This document shows positions 11,094-23,367 of a DNA stretch of 64,000 nucleotides, piece by piece. Made by a program: the position numbers and the translations under genes. This stretch comes from Amoebophrya sp. A120 (lineage: Eukaryota > Sar > Dinophyceae > Syndiniales > Amoebophryaceae): positions 121,282 through 185,281 of the forward strand of contig CAJINV010000003.1 in NCBI GenBank assembly GCA_905178155.1. Direction: 5' to 3'. Position 1 is the first letter of the stretch; each line of letters starts with the position of its first letter. The notes under the pieces were generated by a model. The model ran no database searches. It saw nothing but the letters and a program-made list of their open reading frames with translations, and was not told the DNA's origin.

Positions 11094-14000
11094 ATGCCAT
11101 TATCTTCGTCGCACCACCGAGTCGTTTCGTTCATGCACTTACCGTCTCTGCTGCTGGCAGTAGGTGGGCTGTTTCACAACTGGCTTTGCGTCCGATGCCA
11201 CGACCACGAGTCTCGCGAATATGATGGCCTCTCATCTGTGGAGCGAACAAGCGAGGGCAGCAGCGTGCTTCTGCCCGGTCGTAACCCCTCGCAGACGCAG
11301 GAGCGACGAAGAGGACCAGCGGCACATCAAGATGGTGTTCAAGAACTTCTGCTTCCTAGAGCTGCTGTTGTTGCTGCGGCAACCGCACTAACCGCCGCCC
11401 CTGGATCTTCTTCGAGTCGGGAGCTGGCCGCGGAGCAGCTGCCGGCGCAGCAACATGCGTACCGCTACAGGAGCTACCAGGAGATTTTGCGGTTTTTCGC
11501 GGACCTGGAGAAGAGCCACCCGCAGTTCGTGCAGACCTGGGACGCCGTCGGGGAGCTGTTCCCCGACGTGGCGGAGGCGAAGAACTGGGCGACCTGCGGG
11601 AACGAGGTCTGCAAGGTGCTGGTGGTGCGCCTGACGGACGAGGCGAAGTTGACCCCCACGACGCCGGAGATTTTCTACAGTGGCGAGCTGCACGGGAACG
11701 AGCGCATCGGGCCGCAGGTGTTGTATCAAATGCAAAGAAATCCGTCTGGGTCTGGAACAGTGCTGGAACTTGTGATGCGTGTCTTGCATTGCTGGAAAAT
11801 CTGTGAGTGTTGTATGAGCAGCAAAAGAGGAGCTTGCTTTGTCATGCAAAAACGCAGTCTGTGATGCGTGCACGTGCTAGGCATCAGTAGGCGTGTCAAA
11901 AACTTGTCACGCTTGGCTGCCATTGCAAGTGCTTCAATCATGCTCAATTCCGCATCACAGGTTTCCAGACCCCGACATATTTGCAATGCATCTGTTGGTG
12001 GAGATGGCCGAGGAGCTGGTCCGGGCCCCGGAGCGGTGGAAGGCCGCGAGAGGGGCCGCGGGCGGGAGTGGGATGAAAATAAATCCGTCTGCGGCGGAGC
12101 GGACCTACCGGGACCTTACGTGGCTGCTGGAAAACCGGTCGGTGTACCTGATCGCCATGAGCAACCCGCACGGGTACTACCACAACACACGGCACGAGCG
12201 CGGCATGGACCCCAACCGCGACTTCCCGTACCTGCAGCCGAAGTGCATGCAGACGGTGACCGCGCGCGTGATCAACGAGTTGTTTCGCCAGCACCTGTTC
12301 CGCGCGATGATCACCTTTCACGGTGGGACGCGCGTCCTGTCCTACGAGTGGGGCAGCAAAAACCACGTAAAGCACATGATGTCCACGGAGGCCCCCGACA
12401 GCGCTTTGCAGGTGGACATCGCGAAGATGATGCAGGCGGCCGCGGGCAAGCAGGGTGCCCGTATGTTTTACCCGATCGGTACGATGACGGACACCATCTA
12501 CTGGGTGGACGGCGGTATGGAGGACTGGAGTTACGCGGCCGGCTGGGAGGGGCCGCAAATCATCCAGCCCTGCCACACCAAGACGTACAAAAATTACCCG
12601 ACCGCGCGGACCACCTACGGAGCAGGGTCGGGAACGGATATTGAGAGGAAAAATCCCCCCTCCCCATATCGAAAAGGTATGTTTCCGAAAATTTGTCTTG
12701 CTGATTTGAGACCCCAAATCAAGTCTGTCTTGCAAGAAGACAACGCCGCAGGCTCTGCCGCACTATGCAGGCGGTTTGTCATGCTGTTGGGCCTACAGCA
12801 TAGACGTTTCTCATGCTAAGCGCCTAGGCCAAAAGCTCTCTACTCAGGCTTGGCAGGAGCCTGCAGTCCTCGCCAGCAAGACAGATCTGATTTGGGTACG
12901 CAAATCCAGCATCAGAAACTTCGTTTTGATATGGGGAGGGGGGATTTTTCCTTTTGATAACCGACATCCGGACCCTTGTGTATCTCGTCGAGACGGACAA
13001 TGCAAAAACGCCTCCGGCGAACACCCTCGGTATGATATTTAAGGCACTTCTTGACGCGATTCAATATACGTGTATATTTATATCAAGCGTGTTTAGTGTT
13101 CTAAAATTTTGATTTATTGTGACAACGAAAAGTTCTTTCAGTGACTACGTTGGTCGTGTACTAGGTAACTCCGGACAACTTTGGGCGGGGACGGACAGTA
13201 CCGACTCTTCGCATGTTCCGCGAAACCTGCGCATGAGCTTGAAGCTACTGGAGATGATGGAACCCGCAGTCCGGGTAACCGCGGACGGGAATTCCTTTCA
13301 CGGCGTGGGCTGTCACACCATCGATAGTGTGCAACTGGTGCAGGTGAAGGACAATACCGACCTCGCGCAGACCCGGTTCGTTGGCTCCAAGGAACAGGAG
13401 ACGGCGGTGGTGGCCCGGGTGCTCGGAAAGTGGGAGAAGCTTCCCTGCCGTGGCCTGGATTTGTGGGGGCCGGCGGGGGGTGCGGCGCAGACAGCCGACG
13501 TTCCGCTCAACGCAACCGTCACTGCCGCGATCGCACAAGGTGGCGGAAAAATCGCCTTTGTCTTATCGAGGTGAAGATGAAATAAGGTGCAACGGCGGGG
13601 GCCTCAGAAGTGAAAACGAAGAGTTCTGATGAAAAAAAAAATTTTTTTTTCCAATGAAGAACTTTCTATCGTATGCATAGCCAGAGAAGCAGCTGCGCTG
13701 GGACGACCTTCTCTGCGTCAGATCGTTCTAGGCGTCCCAAACAGGTCCCACATGAAACGCCCCGCGCTTTCATCTGTGCCTTTGTGCGAGACAGATTGTC
13801 CTCTCGTGCAGCAAAAATTTGTACTGCCCGCACCTGCGGGGTGATCATGAATGTTTCAATCGGGAACAAGTTTCGCAATAGGAATGCTTTGTGCCAGTTC
13901 TGGGATGGTCCTTGGTGCACAAAAAAACTCTTCAACATGATAGCTTGCGACTTTTGATCAGGATTGGGGGAAGCAGACGAACCCCGACCCGAAGCTCCCC

Positions 14001-14762
14001 CCGCAAACGCACCTGGCCAAAAGCCGACTGGAGCCCAGCTACAAAACGACGGTTAAGGACGTCCGGATCGAAACCGGGCGAATCAAGGTGTTTGCCTTTG
14101 CCGATGCAAAGCTACGAGGTTCATCTGCAGTTTCGGTGCCCGCCAGTACGACCGCCGCACCCGCCGTGGCGACCACCACCGCGCCCGCCCCAGCGAAGGC
14201 AGCCGCGGCCACTAGCACGACAAAGGCGCCTGGCGGGGTGACTACTTCTGCAGCGGGAGACGGCCAAAAGGCGAAAACAAAAATTTCGCTGCCTGTCGTC
14301 CCCGCAACCGGAGCGCTCGCAGGGAAGGGTAACAATGTGCCGCGGGAAGGAATAACAAACCCGGCCGCAGGAGCCGCAGCAGCAACAGCAGCGGGTGCAA
14401 AAACTACTTCTAGGGAACAACATCAAGATAGGAACGAGCAGGCGGCGCGGAGCGTGCAGTTTTCCTTGCTGCTGCTAGTCGTCGTGCTCGTGCTTTGCAA
14501 CTTTTCAGTGGTCGTGCGCACGACGGATTCCTGCCTGAACCTGGTCCGGCGAGCGGCGGGACAACCGCAGAAGACGCGGCGTCCGGACCTCGAGCAGCGC
14601 TTCGCGCTCCCGAGCCTGGATGAGGACCTGGAGCAGGGGGACCGCTCGTTGAGCGGTCGCGAAAACCACGATCCAGACTCTGACTTGACGACAGATCCCG
14701 AGCAGCTCTCACATAGTCACAGCTCGATTGCTGAACCGAAACGAACCGAGCGCCGCTCGTGA
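11094..14762 (+). CDS. M14-family zinc carboxypeptidase, signal peptide and C-terminal membrane anchor
   Basis: Exons: 11094-11723, 11998-12639, 12960-13029, 13165-~13573, ~13962-14762. An N-terminal hydrophobic stretch (HLPSLLLAVGGLF) fits secretion. The zinc motif HxxE is at residues 200-203 in SGELHGNERIGPQ. The substrate-binding NR lies in GMDPNRDFPYLQ, and a further His in MITFHGG matches the third zinc ligand. Strand TLVYLVETDN follows in exon 3. The last exon carries a low-complexity Ala/Thr linker, one membrane helix (SLLLLVVVLVLCNFSVVV) and an acidic tail, so the enzyme probably faces the outside or a vesicle lumen. It should remove C-terminal residues from peptides. Introns 1 and 2 are introners A and B; the others are GT-AG. 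The exon 4/5 junction is not resolved: the obvious GT-AG pair breaks frame. Confidence 0.85.
11724..11991 (+). mobile_element. Introner family A in M14 gene
   Basis: Starts TATCAAATGCAAAGAAATCC and ends CCGACATATTTGCAATGCAT. Near-identical flanks GTGTTG (11718-11723) and CTGTTG (11992-11997) form the TSD. Excision joins GPQVL to VEMAEELV, just after the zinc-binding HxxE. Confidence 0.85.
12640..12959 (+). mobile_element. Introner family B in M14 gene
   Basis: TIR AAAAATCCCCCCTCCCCATA at the left and its inverse at the right, ending TTTTGATA. Excision joins AGSGTD to TDIRTLVYLVE in frame. Confidence 0.8.
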
Positions 14763-15600
14763 CACGTAGTTTTTTTGCTTTGATTAATTGAAGTGGATAG
14801 GGCACCAGTTCTTGTGGGTCCCCTAGTACTTCTTCCTGTGCCTGTACTTTATACGGTCGTCTATAGCGCTAACGGTAACGGGCTGAAAATTGGAAATACT
14901 AATTTCTGGTGCGGGCGGCGGACGAGGTGCAAGCAGGCATGCGACGACCTAGACTTGTGTTCGTCGTTTTCGGCCAGACACGCGAAGCTGCGAGCACCGC
15001 ATTACTTAATTGCTACCATCAAGGGGCACGGCACCAGTACTACATGGGAAGATGAGAGCTCGTAACAAGTTTTCAAATTTCGCGGTCGTGGGAGATGATC
15101 CTTTCTGCTCGCCTTACGGGTGGTCGAGGAGTTCGTGCAGATGTGACAAAAAGTGCGAATAGAGATGAACCTTGAGAATCTACTTCGCGAAGGAGCTGCT
15201 CTTCAGAATCTAGAAGATCAAGGAAGATCTTTGGCTAAATTTCATGGACGTGTCGTGGGGGTTACATTTTACCCACACGAGGATGAATTACGCATGCAGA
15301 AGATCACGTTATCTTGTTTTCAAACGATGCGTATTGCGTGACAGTCTGCGATCCTGAAAATGAAAAATCTTTGCGGGTCTCTGTAGCGTCGAATCAAGAA
15401 TTGCTGGATTATCTCCTCGTTCTGAGTCTGAAGGCACGGCAACATGCTAAGTAGCCACGATAAAAATATTGCGCCGACGCTGAGAAAAAGGTGAACGCGG
15501 CTTCACGTTGTTGTTTTACGCCTGACGGCCTTGGCGTGAAGAAGTTGATCAGTGTCAGATAGCAAGTTGATCGACCTCTCTTACTTTCTTGAAATTCAAA
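14763..15600. other. Intergenic, nothing recognised
   Basis: About 840 bases. Only short open frames without family features are present, and no repeat was seen. Confidence 0.45.
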
Positions 15601-18600
15601 ATGAACACACTGAGGGTATATTACAACGCGCACGCAGGAGGAGGCAGAGTGGGCGGCAGAGCAGACGCGTTCTTGTCAGCCTCTCCACGTCTAGCACTGA
15701 AGCTGCTGATCTTTGTGGGAATAACGACTTCTGCTGTGATCTCCCGACGGATTGGCAATAGTCCACAAAACATTCAAGTGCAAAAATCACGACCAGAGGA
15801 CTTTCTGAGGAAAAGTCAGATGGCATCAAGCGCGAGTACCAAACGAGGCTTGTCTACTAGTATCACGCCCAGTGCAGCTACTAGGCGTAACAACTCAACA
15901 TCCTCTTCTCTGTTTTTCACACCTACAAGAACTTCGCACCCTCCTTCAATTGCCAACTCTGGGCCGGTGAATGAAAATATGGAAGCCAAAATGACTGCGG
16001 GTACAGCTGATGCCACGACGAGCAAAATAAATCCGTCGCCTTTTAGTAGTACATCAACCAGCTCCGACGGTGACAGGAGCAGTGTGGGGCAGATTCCGGT
16101 GTACAAGATTTTCGTGGATTACTCCGATGCGGCGAACCTGCACCGCAATCTCGGACGGGCTATCGGGCTCAAGGCGAAGGACATCCTGCAAAGCTGGGCG
16201 CACTCCTGGGCGGAGGAGGTTGGTGGTGGTGGCAAGGAAGATGAGATGGACGCGGAGATGCGCGGGGTGCTGGATATGGATGGACACAATACCGCTGCGG
16301 TACCATCGCGACTTCGCTCATGATCGAAAAAATCTTGCGATCATGAGCGAAAAACAAAGAAAAAAACGGTGATGAATCGCGACGGTGGCGCTCTGTCTGT
16401 GGGTTTTGGTATCACCGCGCGGCCATCAGTGGCACACTTTTAGTTGCTGACAGGCAGCCACCTTTTCGTGGTGAGGCAGGCGTTGCCGCGAAGAAACCAG
16501 CTGCGCAAAGCGGTGGGCCTGCGCTCACCGCGCAGCCTGCGCCCGGGCCTGGGCATCTTCACCATACGTGCTTGGCGACCGTGCCTTGCGCCGACACGCA
16601 GCGCCAAAGAGCCCGCCCTCCATCGCCGAAAGGGGGCGAGACCACTGCCATTTTGCCGTCCCCCCTTTTGCCCGCGCGCCCATACCTGCGCGACGAACAG
16701 TCCGCGCCATGAAATCGGGCTGCCACCGCAGCGGCCCGCCAGGCCGCATCCAGCCAGCGGCAGACCACACACAGGAGCGCAGCGTCCGCCTACCTTTTTC
16801 TGTGCCAGCCTAGTGCCGGCCGCCCGCGCTCGCCACACATAGGCAGCATTCTCGGACGGGGCCGAGGGCGCCGGAGCTGCTGCCGCTGGCCACGCCTGCG
16901 TCTTCGCAGCGGCGTGGGCGTTGCAACGAGCAGCTCCGTGGGGCGTAGGCGGAGCCGGCCCCGCGCCTGCGATGCGGCAATGGGCAGTCTCAATGGGTGT
17001 GCCTGTGGTGGTGGCTTCGCCGGTTCTGGTAGTTAGGTTTGAGATTGGGGGCACAGCGCTTGGGGTTTGCGCCTAGCTTGCGTGGCCGTGTCCCCACCCC
17101 ACCCATGGATGTCTGATTAGTTAGACACAATAGCCAGCCCGCATTGTAATTGTAAATTTTCTGATCTTGTGGGGACGGTCAGGCAGCGCGGGACCTACTC
17201 GCCCGGTGTGCGAAACCATTCCGCGCCATGTGCCTGCCGCCCCCACGGATCTAGCTCGATGACGGTCGCTGTGGCATCGCGATTGCGCGCGTTTCCCAGC
17301 ACTACTGAACGAGCCCACTTTTCGATCATGATCGAACTCGCGATGGTACCGCAACGGAAGAGTGTCCATCCATAGTGCTGGAGCAGGGGGGTGGTGGTGG
17401 CAAGGAGGAGCTTGACGCGGAGATGCGCGGGGTGCTGGAGCAGGTGGGCAGCTAAAAATGTCTGCAGCTAAAAAAATCAAAATTTTGACACACTACGGAG
17501 CGAGGCTGTTGCTTGGGTGTTTGTCATCGTGCGCAATCGTATCGAACGGGCGAAATCTTGACGCCCGACATGCTTGCTGACTCTCTCAGGTTCTTGGGTG
17601 TGTGCCCCCCTGCACCTGTTGCGCGGAGGAACAGGCCGCCAACTCGCATTACACATTGCCGCTTTTTGCGCCCCGTCTTGGGTCAACTTTGTGGCCCGAA
17701 TCACAAATCTGAGCCCCTACATCAGCAGAATGCCGTGCTGTGAGGGTTCAGATTTGTGATGCAAAACGTGGCTTTCCGGAAAACGTCTGCACCTCGGCCA
17801 CTGAGGTCCCAAGTGGAGGTGCAGACGTTTTCCGGAAAGGAGGGGAAAAGTGGGCCTCATAGCCCGTGTTTGTCTGCGTTCCGGAAAACGTCTGCACCTC
17901 CGAAATTGGCCTCCAGATGAGGTGTCCTCGGACACCTTTTCGGAGTCGTCCCGAGTCGCGGACCTCCGGGGCGACAAATTGCGGCCGCCCTTTTCGCACG
18001 GCCCCGAACTGTATCGGGCTCAATTTGCAGGCAAAAGCCTGCAATTTGAGCTCATACCCGAGTCGGCCTCCTCCGAGGCCACTCTTTTTGGACTAAAATT
18101 GCCCCTCGCGCGGGGTCGTCGAGCAAACGACGCAGGAATGGATCGCAGCACCTCGGCCAAGTTCTACAGCACGGAGTCCACGGCGCTCGCAAGCGGGCGG
18201 CAGTCCGGGCGAGAAGAGAAGGACAGAAACCGCACTACCAAAAATTTTGTTTTTTTTTGCTGCAGACATTTTTCCATTTAGTATGGCAAGGAGGAGCTTG
18301 ACGCGGAGATGCGCGGGGTGCTGGAGCAGGTGGTAGGCACTGAACCACTTCGACAAAGTAAAAAAGTTGAGATTGACTTAAGACCCGAGTTGAGATCGAG
18401 TCGAAATTTGCATGATCTGGGCATTCATTAGCAGCGACGTTTCTAGTGCCCAAAATTTCCAGAAGCGTGTATGTGGATAGGATAGCTGTGCGAGGTGCTT
18501 TTGTGCGTCCCCATTGTTGCTTCTGTCCAAAGCGTGAGGATGAGCTCCCTCGTGCTCGACCGGGTGGGCAGTAAATCTGGATCTTGCATATTCAGGGCGA

Positions 18601-21600
18601 GCTTTTTTTCGGGTGAAAAAAGCTGCAATGTTTCCACTCCGTCGAGATCGAATCAAGAGTAAGTTGAGACCGAGTGGACACGGACGGAGTTGAGACCGAG
18701 TTGCGATCGCGCTCGCTGGAATCGAGTTGAGACCGAGTTAAGATCGACTTGAGATCGACTTGACTTCGAGTTGAGATCGAGTTGAGATCGAGCCATCCTC
18801 GAGTTGAGATTTTCACCCTTTTTTCACTGAAAAAAGGAGCAAGCTTTTCTTCAGCTGAAAAATCACGCGGCGCTTTTTTTCAGCTGAAAAAAAGCACACG
18901 AAAAAGTACAAGGGCACAACTTTTCAACTGAAAAAAAGCGCAAGGGCGCAATTTTTCAGCTGAAAAAAAGCGCAAGGGGGTAAGTTTCCAGCTGAAAAAA
19001 GCGCCGTATGAGTTCACACCTCGTTCGATTTTTCAGTGACAAAAAAGTGAAAATCTCAACTCGATCTCAACTCGGTCTCAACTCGGTCTCAGCTCGATGT
19101 CAACTCGATGTCAACTCGATGCCAACTCGATGCCAGCTTGCTCGATCTCAACTAGATCCCAACTCGGTTCCAGCTTGCTCCCTCTCCGCTCGATCTTGGT
19201 TCAATCTCGATGTGTTGCTCATCATCTGCGCACTTCTCGAGTCTCGTCGAGGCTGGAAATTGAGCCATGAATTCGCGCTCGAACAAAGCGTCTTGGCGGT
19301 TTTTTTCAGCTGAAAAAGTGCGCCTTTCCTTTGCGCGCTTTTCAGCTGCAAAAAGCACAGCTAGGGTGCTCGTTCTAGCAGGACCAGGAGTAACTCTGAA
19401 CATTTACACGAACGCCCGCGACACATTTAGCCACAACGCCAGCACTGTTTGAACTCGATCTCAACTGGGTCACTGGGCAATTTCCCGAAAAAGTCTTTGT
19501 CGATGTGGTTCAGTGCCAAAGGAGGAGCTTGGCGCGGAGATGCGCGGGGTGCTGGAGCAGGTGGGCGACACGCAAATGCGCGACATGCGGGCCTGGATCC
19601 GGGCCAGCGAGGAGCACCGCCAGATCTACGAGCAGATCAAGCACGACTCGGTGACGGCCTTTCCCGAGTACCACACGGAGTTGCAGGCCGTGGCGGAGGC
19701 GGCGGAGGTGCCGCTGGAAGACTTGCTGCTGTCGAACCTGTATGCATTGCAAATGTGTCTGGGTCTGGAAGAGTTTGAACTTGTGACGCAAACTCTGGAA
19801 CACACAAAAATTTGTGTTGCATGAGCGCCAAAAGCAGCCTATTTCTTGATACGAAAGTACGGAAGTTTCTCATGCGGGCCAGGCATCAAGAGGCGTGCGC
19901 GTGCTCGAAACTCAAATTTGTGATGCTTTTGCCTGCATCAGACACAATTTGCGTTAGCCGAAATATGCATGACAAATCTCGAAATCTTCCATACCCAGAC
20001 ATATTTGCATTTGATAACCTGCGCGGCGAAATCCTGCAGTACTCCGACCCTATGGACACGACGAAAAAATCTTGCACCGACGTATTCTTTCGGCCTCCAC
20101 CACGACCAGCGAGAACAGCAGGTCAGAGGACCGGCGAAAAAGGGATAATTTTGGCGCAGGCCGATGAATTACCTGTTCGGGATGCCGAACTACAAGGTCG
20201 TTTGCCACGCCCAGCTGTTGCAGAGGTTTCCTCGCCCGGCCCGCTCCAGGCACACAACGACGACTGGGACCGGCCCTGGCAGCACATGAGTTACATATGA
20301 GAGCGCACAACCCCCCCTACCCCTCGTTTGTATGGCATGAACAGCAATACAAGCTTCGGCAAGAGTGCAGGTTTTGCATGACAAAATCGCTTAGGACCGT
20401 ACTGCTGTTTGGGCTGCCAGAACCTGTCATGCAAAAAGTGCTAAGAGGCAAAGGGTGGATTTGGGATTTTTGTGACCCTAGATCTCCTGCGTCCGAAGCT
20501 GCTTGCGGCGACGGTGCAAAGGTTTTTGATGTGGTGCAGTCGGGTATGCATGACAAAAGAGGGGGAGAGGGACTTGTGCACTGTTATACTACTTTGTGGA
20601 GGTGTATGACAGTTCGGACGGCTCCTTTGCGTTCTTCTCCTACTGCTTCCCGGGGTTTTTACCCGGCATGGATTTCTTGGTCAACCGCTTTGGCGTGACC
20701 ATGACGGTGAATTCCCTGTTTCCGGCCCGGTTCGGCGTGCGCGGCGTGGGCACGGCGTTTCTCAGCCGCGCGGTCGTGGACAGCCGCAGTATGGAGGAAG
20801 CGATCCGGGTCATCACGGACACGCGGGCCAGCACCGGCGGCTCCTGGAACGTGGGGCAAATGGCAGTTCGTGGAGGTAGTTTTCGAGCGGATATTAAAAA
20901 TGCAGTGAACAATGATCGTGCTCGTGCACCGGTACAACTGATACCACATCAAGGACAACGAGCGCCCATGCTCGTGAATGTCGAGACGGCAACCGATGGC
21001 GCCTCCCACGTGTTGCATATCTTCAGTGACGACGCCCCATCGGTGGACCCAGTAGTTTCTTCCGCGAGTTCTTCATCTCCACCACCCTCGGACAACATCG
21101 ACGAACCAGGCGGGAGCCGTAGTAGAAGTTCGCCAGAACAATCTTCCTACTACTTTCACGCAAACGAGTATCGACACCTGGACCTGAAGGACAGCGGCGG
21201 TTTTTTCTCCGATCCCTCGACGGAGCACCGCTTGCAGCGGTTCCAGGAGCTCTTTGTTCCTGCTGAAGAAGACGAGGAGGTTGATGTTCAAGACGCGTCC
21301 AAGAAAGCGGAGGACGCGACGAGGTCGTGGACCCAGGGAGCTAGTTCCCCTGCGGCCCGGCTGCTCAATTACCTCGCAGACCAGACGGATCCGGTCTACC
21401 CTGTATTCCGCGAAAATTCTAGCGACAAGGACCCGGTGTGGACTGAGGTGACCGGGCTGTTTAACTTTGAGCAGGGCACCCTGTCTCTTTTTGAGCACTT
21501 GGCGACAAATTTGGACCGAGTTCCTGACTATGTATTCTCGTTTTCTTCATCTAGTACAACCGGGGGAGCAAGAGAAAGAGCAGCGCCCACGACGCCCGGA

Positions 21601-21687
21601 ACTAGTAGTACAACTCTGACGGGCACGGGCCGCGGCCAGGAGGAGAAGACGGGTCTTGCACCAGACACGATGGAAGTCTACCAGTAA
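15601..21687 (+). CDS. C45/acid-ceramidase-like N-terminal nucleophile hydrolase
   Basis: Exons: 15601-16272, 17381-17449, 18288-~18333, ~19519-19740, 20022-20294, 20593-21687; about 790 residues. A hydrophobic segment (LALKLLIFVGITTSAV) near residues 30-45 suggests a signal anchor. After a Ser/Thr-rich region comes a Gly-rich coding repeat of about 16 residues, four units (core KEELDAEMRGVLEQVG), with one element-intron between units. The hydrolase part follows: AEVPLEDLLLSNL, then KKSCTDVFF, where Cys at 20073 is the likely nucleophile exposed by self-cleavage. Next are the AHNDDWD motif, PGFLPGMDFLVNRFGVTMTV and a helix with SMEEAIRVITD. This order matches isopenicillin-N acyltransferase (C45) and acid ceramidase/NAAA relatives, which cleave or transfer amide-linked acyl groups. 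The substrate is not predictable. Frame is kept across the junctions, though the exon 3/4 join is approximate. Confidence 0.75.
16273..17374 (+). mobile_element. 1.1-kb TIR element 1 inside the hydrolase coding repeat
   Basis: Left end ATGGATGGACACAATACCGC and right end (inverted) ATGGATGGACACTCTTCCGT continue into a shared block GCGGTACCATCGCGA and CATGATCGAAAA, giving a TIR of about 55 bp. TSD GTGCTG lies at 16267-16272 and 17375-17380. The interior is GC-rich (16440-17050) with no convincing gene. Confidence 0.85.
17450..18284 (+). mobile_element. 0.8-kb TIR element 2 inside the hydrolase coding repeat
   Basis: The ends share AAAATGTCTGCAGC and an A-rich CAAAATTTT block in inverted orientation. 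TSD GGC lies at 17447-17449 and 18285-18287. It contains a 23-bp-stem hairpin at 17773-17838 (arm TTTCCGGAAAACGTCTGCAC), a third arm copy near 17879, and a second hairpin at about 18016-18053. Confidence 0.8.
18335..19517 (+). mobile_element. 1.2-kb TIR element 3 inside the hydrolase coding repeat
   Basis: The TIR reads GGCACTGAACCACTTCGACA on the left and GGCACTGAACCACATCGACA inverted on the right. The left part is an array of GAGTTGAGATCGA-like units, the right part carries the same units inverted, and the middle repeats TTTTCAGCTGAAAA palindromes. The whole element could fold back on itself. Confidence 0.85.
19741..20016 (+). mobile_element. Introner family A in hydrolase gene
   Basis: Starts TATGCATTGCAAATGTGTCT and ends ACATATTTGCATTTGATA, with TSD ACCTG on both sides (19736-19740 and 20017-20021). 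Excision joins LLLSNL to RGEILQYSD, 17 residues before the catalytic Cys. Confidence 0.9.
20295..20589 (+). mobile_element. Introner family D in hydrolase gene
   Basis: Ends are GCGCACAACCCCCCCTACCC and, inverted, GTGCACAAGTCCCTCTCCCC. TAC is present on both sides (20292-20294 and 20590-20592). Excision joins PWQHMSY to FVEVYDSSDG. Confidence 0.8.
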
Positions 21688-23367
21688 AGAGAGCATCTTT
21701 TATTTCCTGACCCAGAGGAGCGATCAAAATGAGTACCTGTCCATAATCAAATGCAGTCGCAGACGCCTCGTAAAATGCGTATCTAGTATCTGCTCCCAAC
21801 ATATAAGGAAAAGGATTCCATTTTTGCCCCGCTGCAAATTTCGAACAAAGCAGCCGGCGTGTGCTTTCCCCGCTTCCCACTGCTAGTTTTCTGGGAAACG
21901 GAAACCAAACGAAATACTACGAGAAGAAACACAGAACTTCTTACGCTCTGCGGTGCGACTTCTAGTGTGCGTTCATATAGGTTCGTTGTCGACCACCTGC
22001 TCGAGAAGTGGCTCGTGTGATCATAACTTGACAGTTTGATCATAAAGCTCGTGTTTCTGATTCTGACATGGACACCGATCCTCGAGTACGTTTTTTGATT
22101 GAAAGAACGGCTCCTACCGTACTGAGACCGCTTTTGATGTGACGGTATGTGTAAAGTAAATATCGGTTGAAGTAAGTAGAACTGGGAGCCCAGTCTAGAA
22201 GTACTCGCACAAGCGAACGCACTATTCGGTAGCTCATTATCGTGCAACACAAAACCGCGGTTTGGGTTTTTTGAAAAGCTACAAGCAACGTCGTTTCCAA
22301 AACAAGTAGGCGGCTTGCTGCAATGAGATGCGTCGGTAGAAGATGTTGAGCATCGGTCTGGAATAAAACTAAGTGCTACAACGAAAATCGGTGAATATTT
22401 TGCAGGTATCTCTATTAGTACAACTGATTCGTGCGAATGCGAAAAATCGTTCTGGTAAGTCGTTCTTTCCAAAGGAAAGAACGGAAATTCGTGTCGGTTT
22501 GTGGTTCGTGAAAGGTTTCGAAAACCTCGGATTGCACGAAAAATCGTTCTGTGATCGTTCATGATGGAAAAGTGCTGAATCGTGCAAAATACCGCTCTAA
22601 GGACGCGAAAGTCTCTCCGCTTCCGTTTCGAGAACGGGAGTGGAAAAAATAAGTAAGCCGCGACAGCTTAGTATCGTGCAGCGCCATAAGGCTGGTAAGT
22701 CGCCTAGGCGTGGTCACGTTGAAAGTTTTTGAACATTAAACGCCGCCGGCCTACACCTAAAACTCCAGGTTGACGCACACGACTTCGAGTGCTGTTTGTG
22801 GATTCATCCCAAGCGGCTTCGCGTTATTGTGCACAACGAAATCATTCGCTCTGTACTCTCCCCCTTTAAAAAGTTCGTGGCATTTATTTACTATCAGAAT
22901 TAAATACTTGAAAATCTTACTTTGGAAGGCAACTACAGCAACTTGTTGGTTTGTTTCTGCAAGAACATCCAGTATCTGCAGCAACCTACGAAGGAACAAC
23001 GATAAGTCTAGTGCCAGTTCTCGTCCTTGAGCCTAATTCACTGCAAAACTCACTGACCACCATCAAAACGACCGCACCCAAGAGGAATTATTAATTTTCA
23101 TTTCACAATAAACGACCGAAAAACTCCAAGCTTCATACAACTTGTAATATTTCGTGAAGAGGTCGCACTAGAGGAGCGACGGAAAAAATATTACTTTCGC
23201 AAACACCTCCACCCAACGCAACAAGAACCGCTTACTTACGACGTGAAGACCGTGGGCGGCTGCAACGTAGTTCGAGTTCCACAAAAATTTCCGACGATCC
23301 GGATCCAGCTGCAAAAACACGAGAAGAAGACTGCAAAACCTGTTGTAGTTCCTAGGAGCAGGACACC
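21688..23367. other. Non-coding start of duplication unit 1
   Basis: No gene is visible. From about 22060 on, the sequence matches 32390-33740 in patches (for example TGCTGCAATGAGATGCGTCG and AAACTCCAGGTTGACGCACA), so it is the upstream region of P1 shared with P2. It probably contains the promoter and leader of P1. Confidence 0.6.

Noticed and set aside
16440-17050. Open frames in the GC-rich core of element 1
   Set aside because: Frames are open on both strands with Arg/Pro/Ala-rich content and no family motif; the TIR and TSD mark it as element interior.
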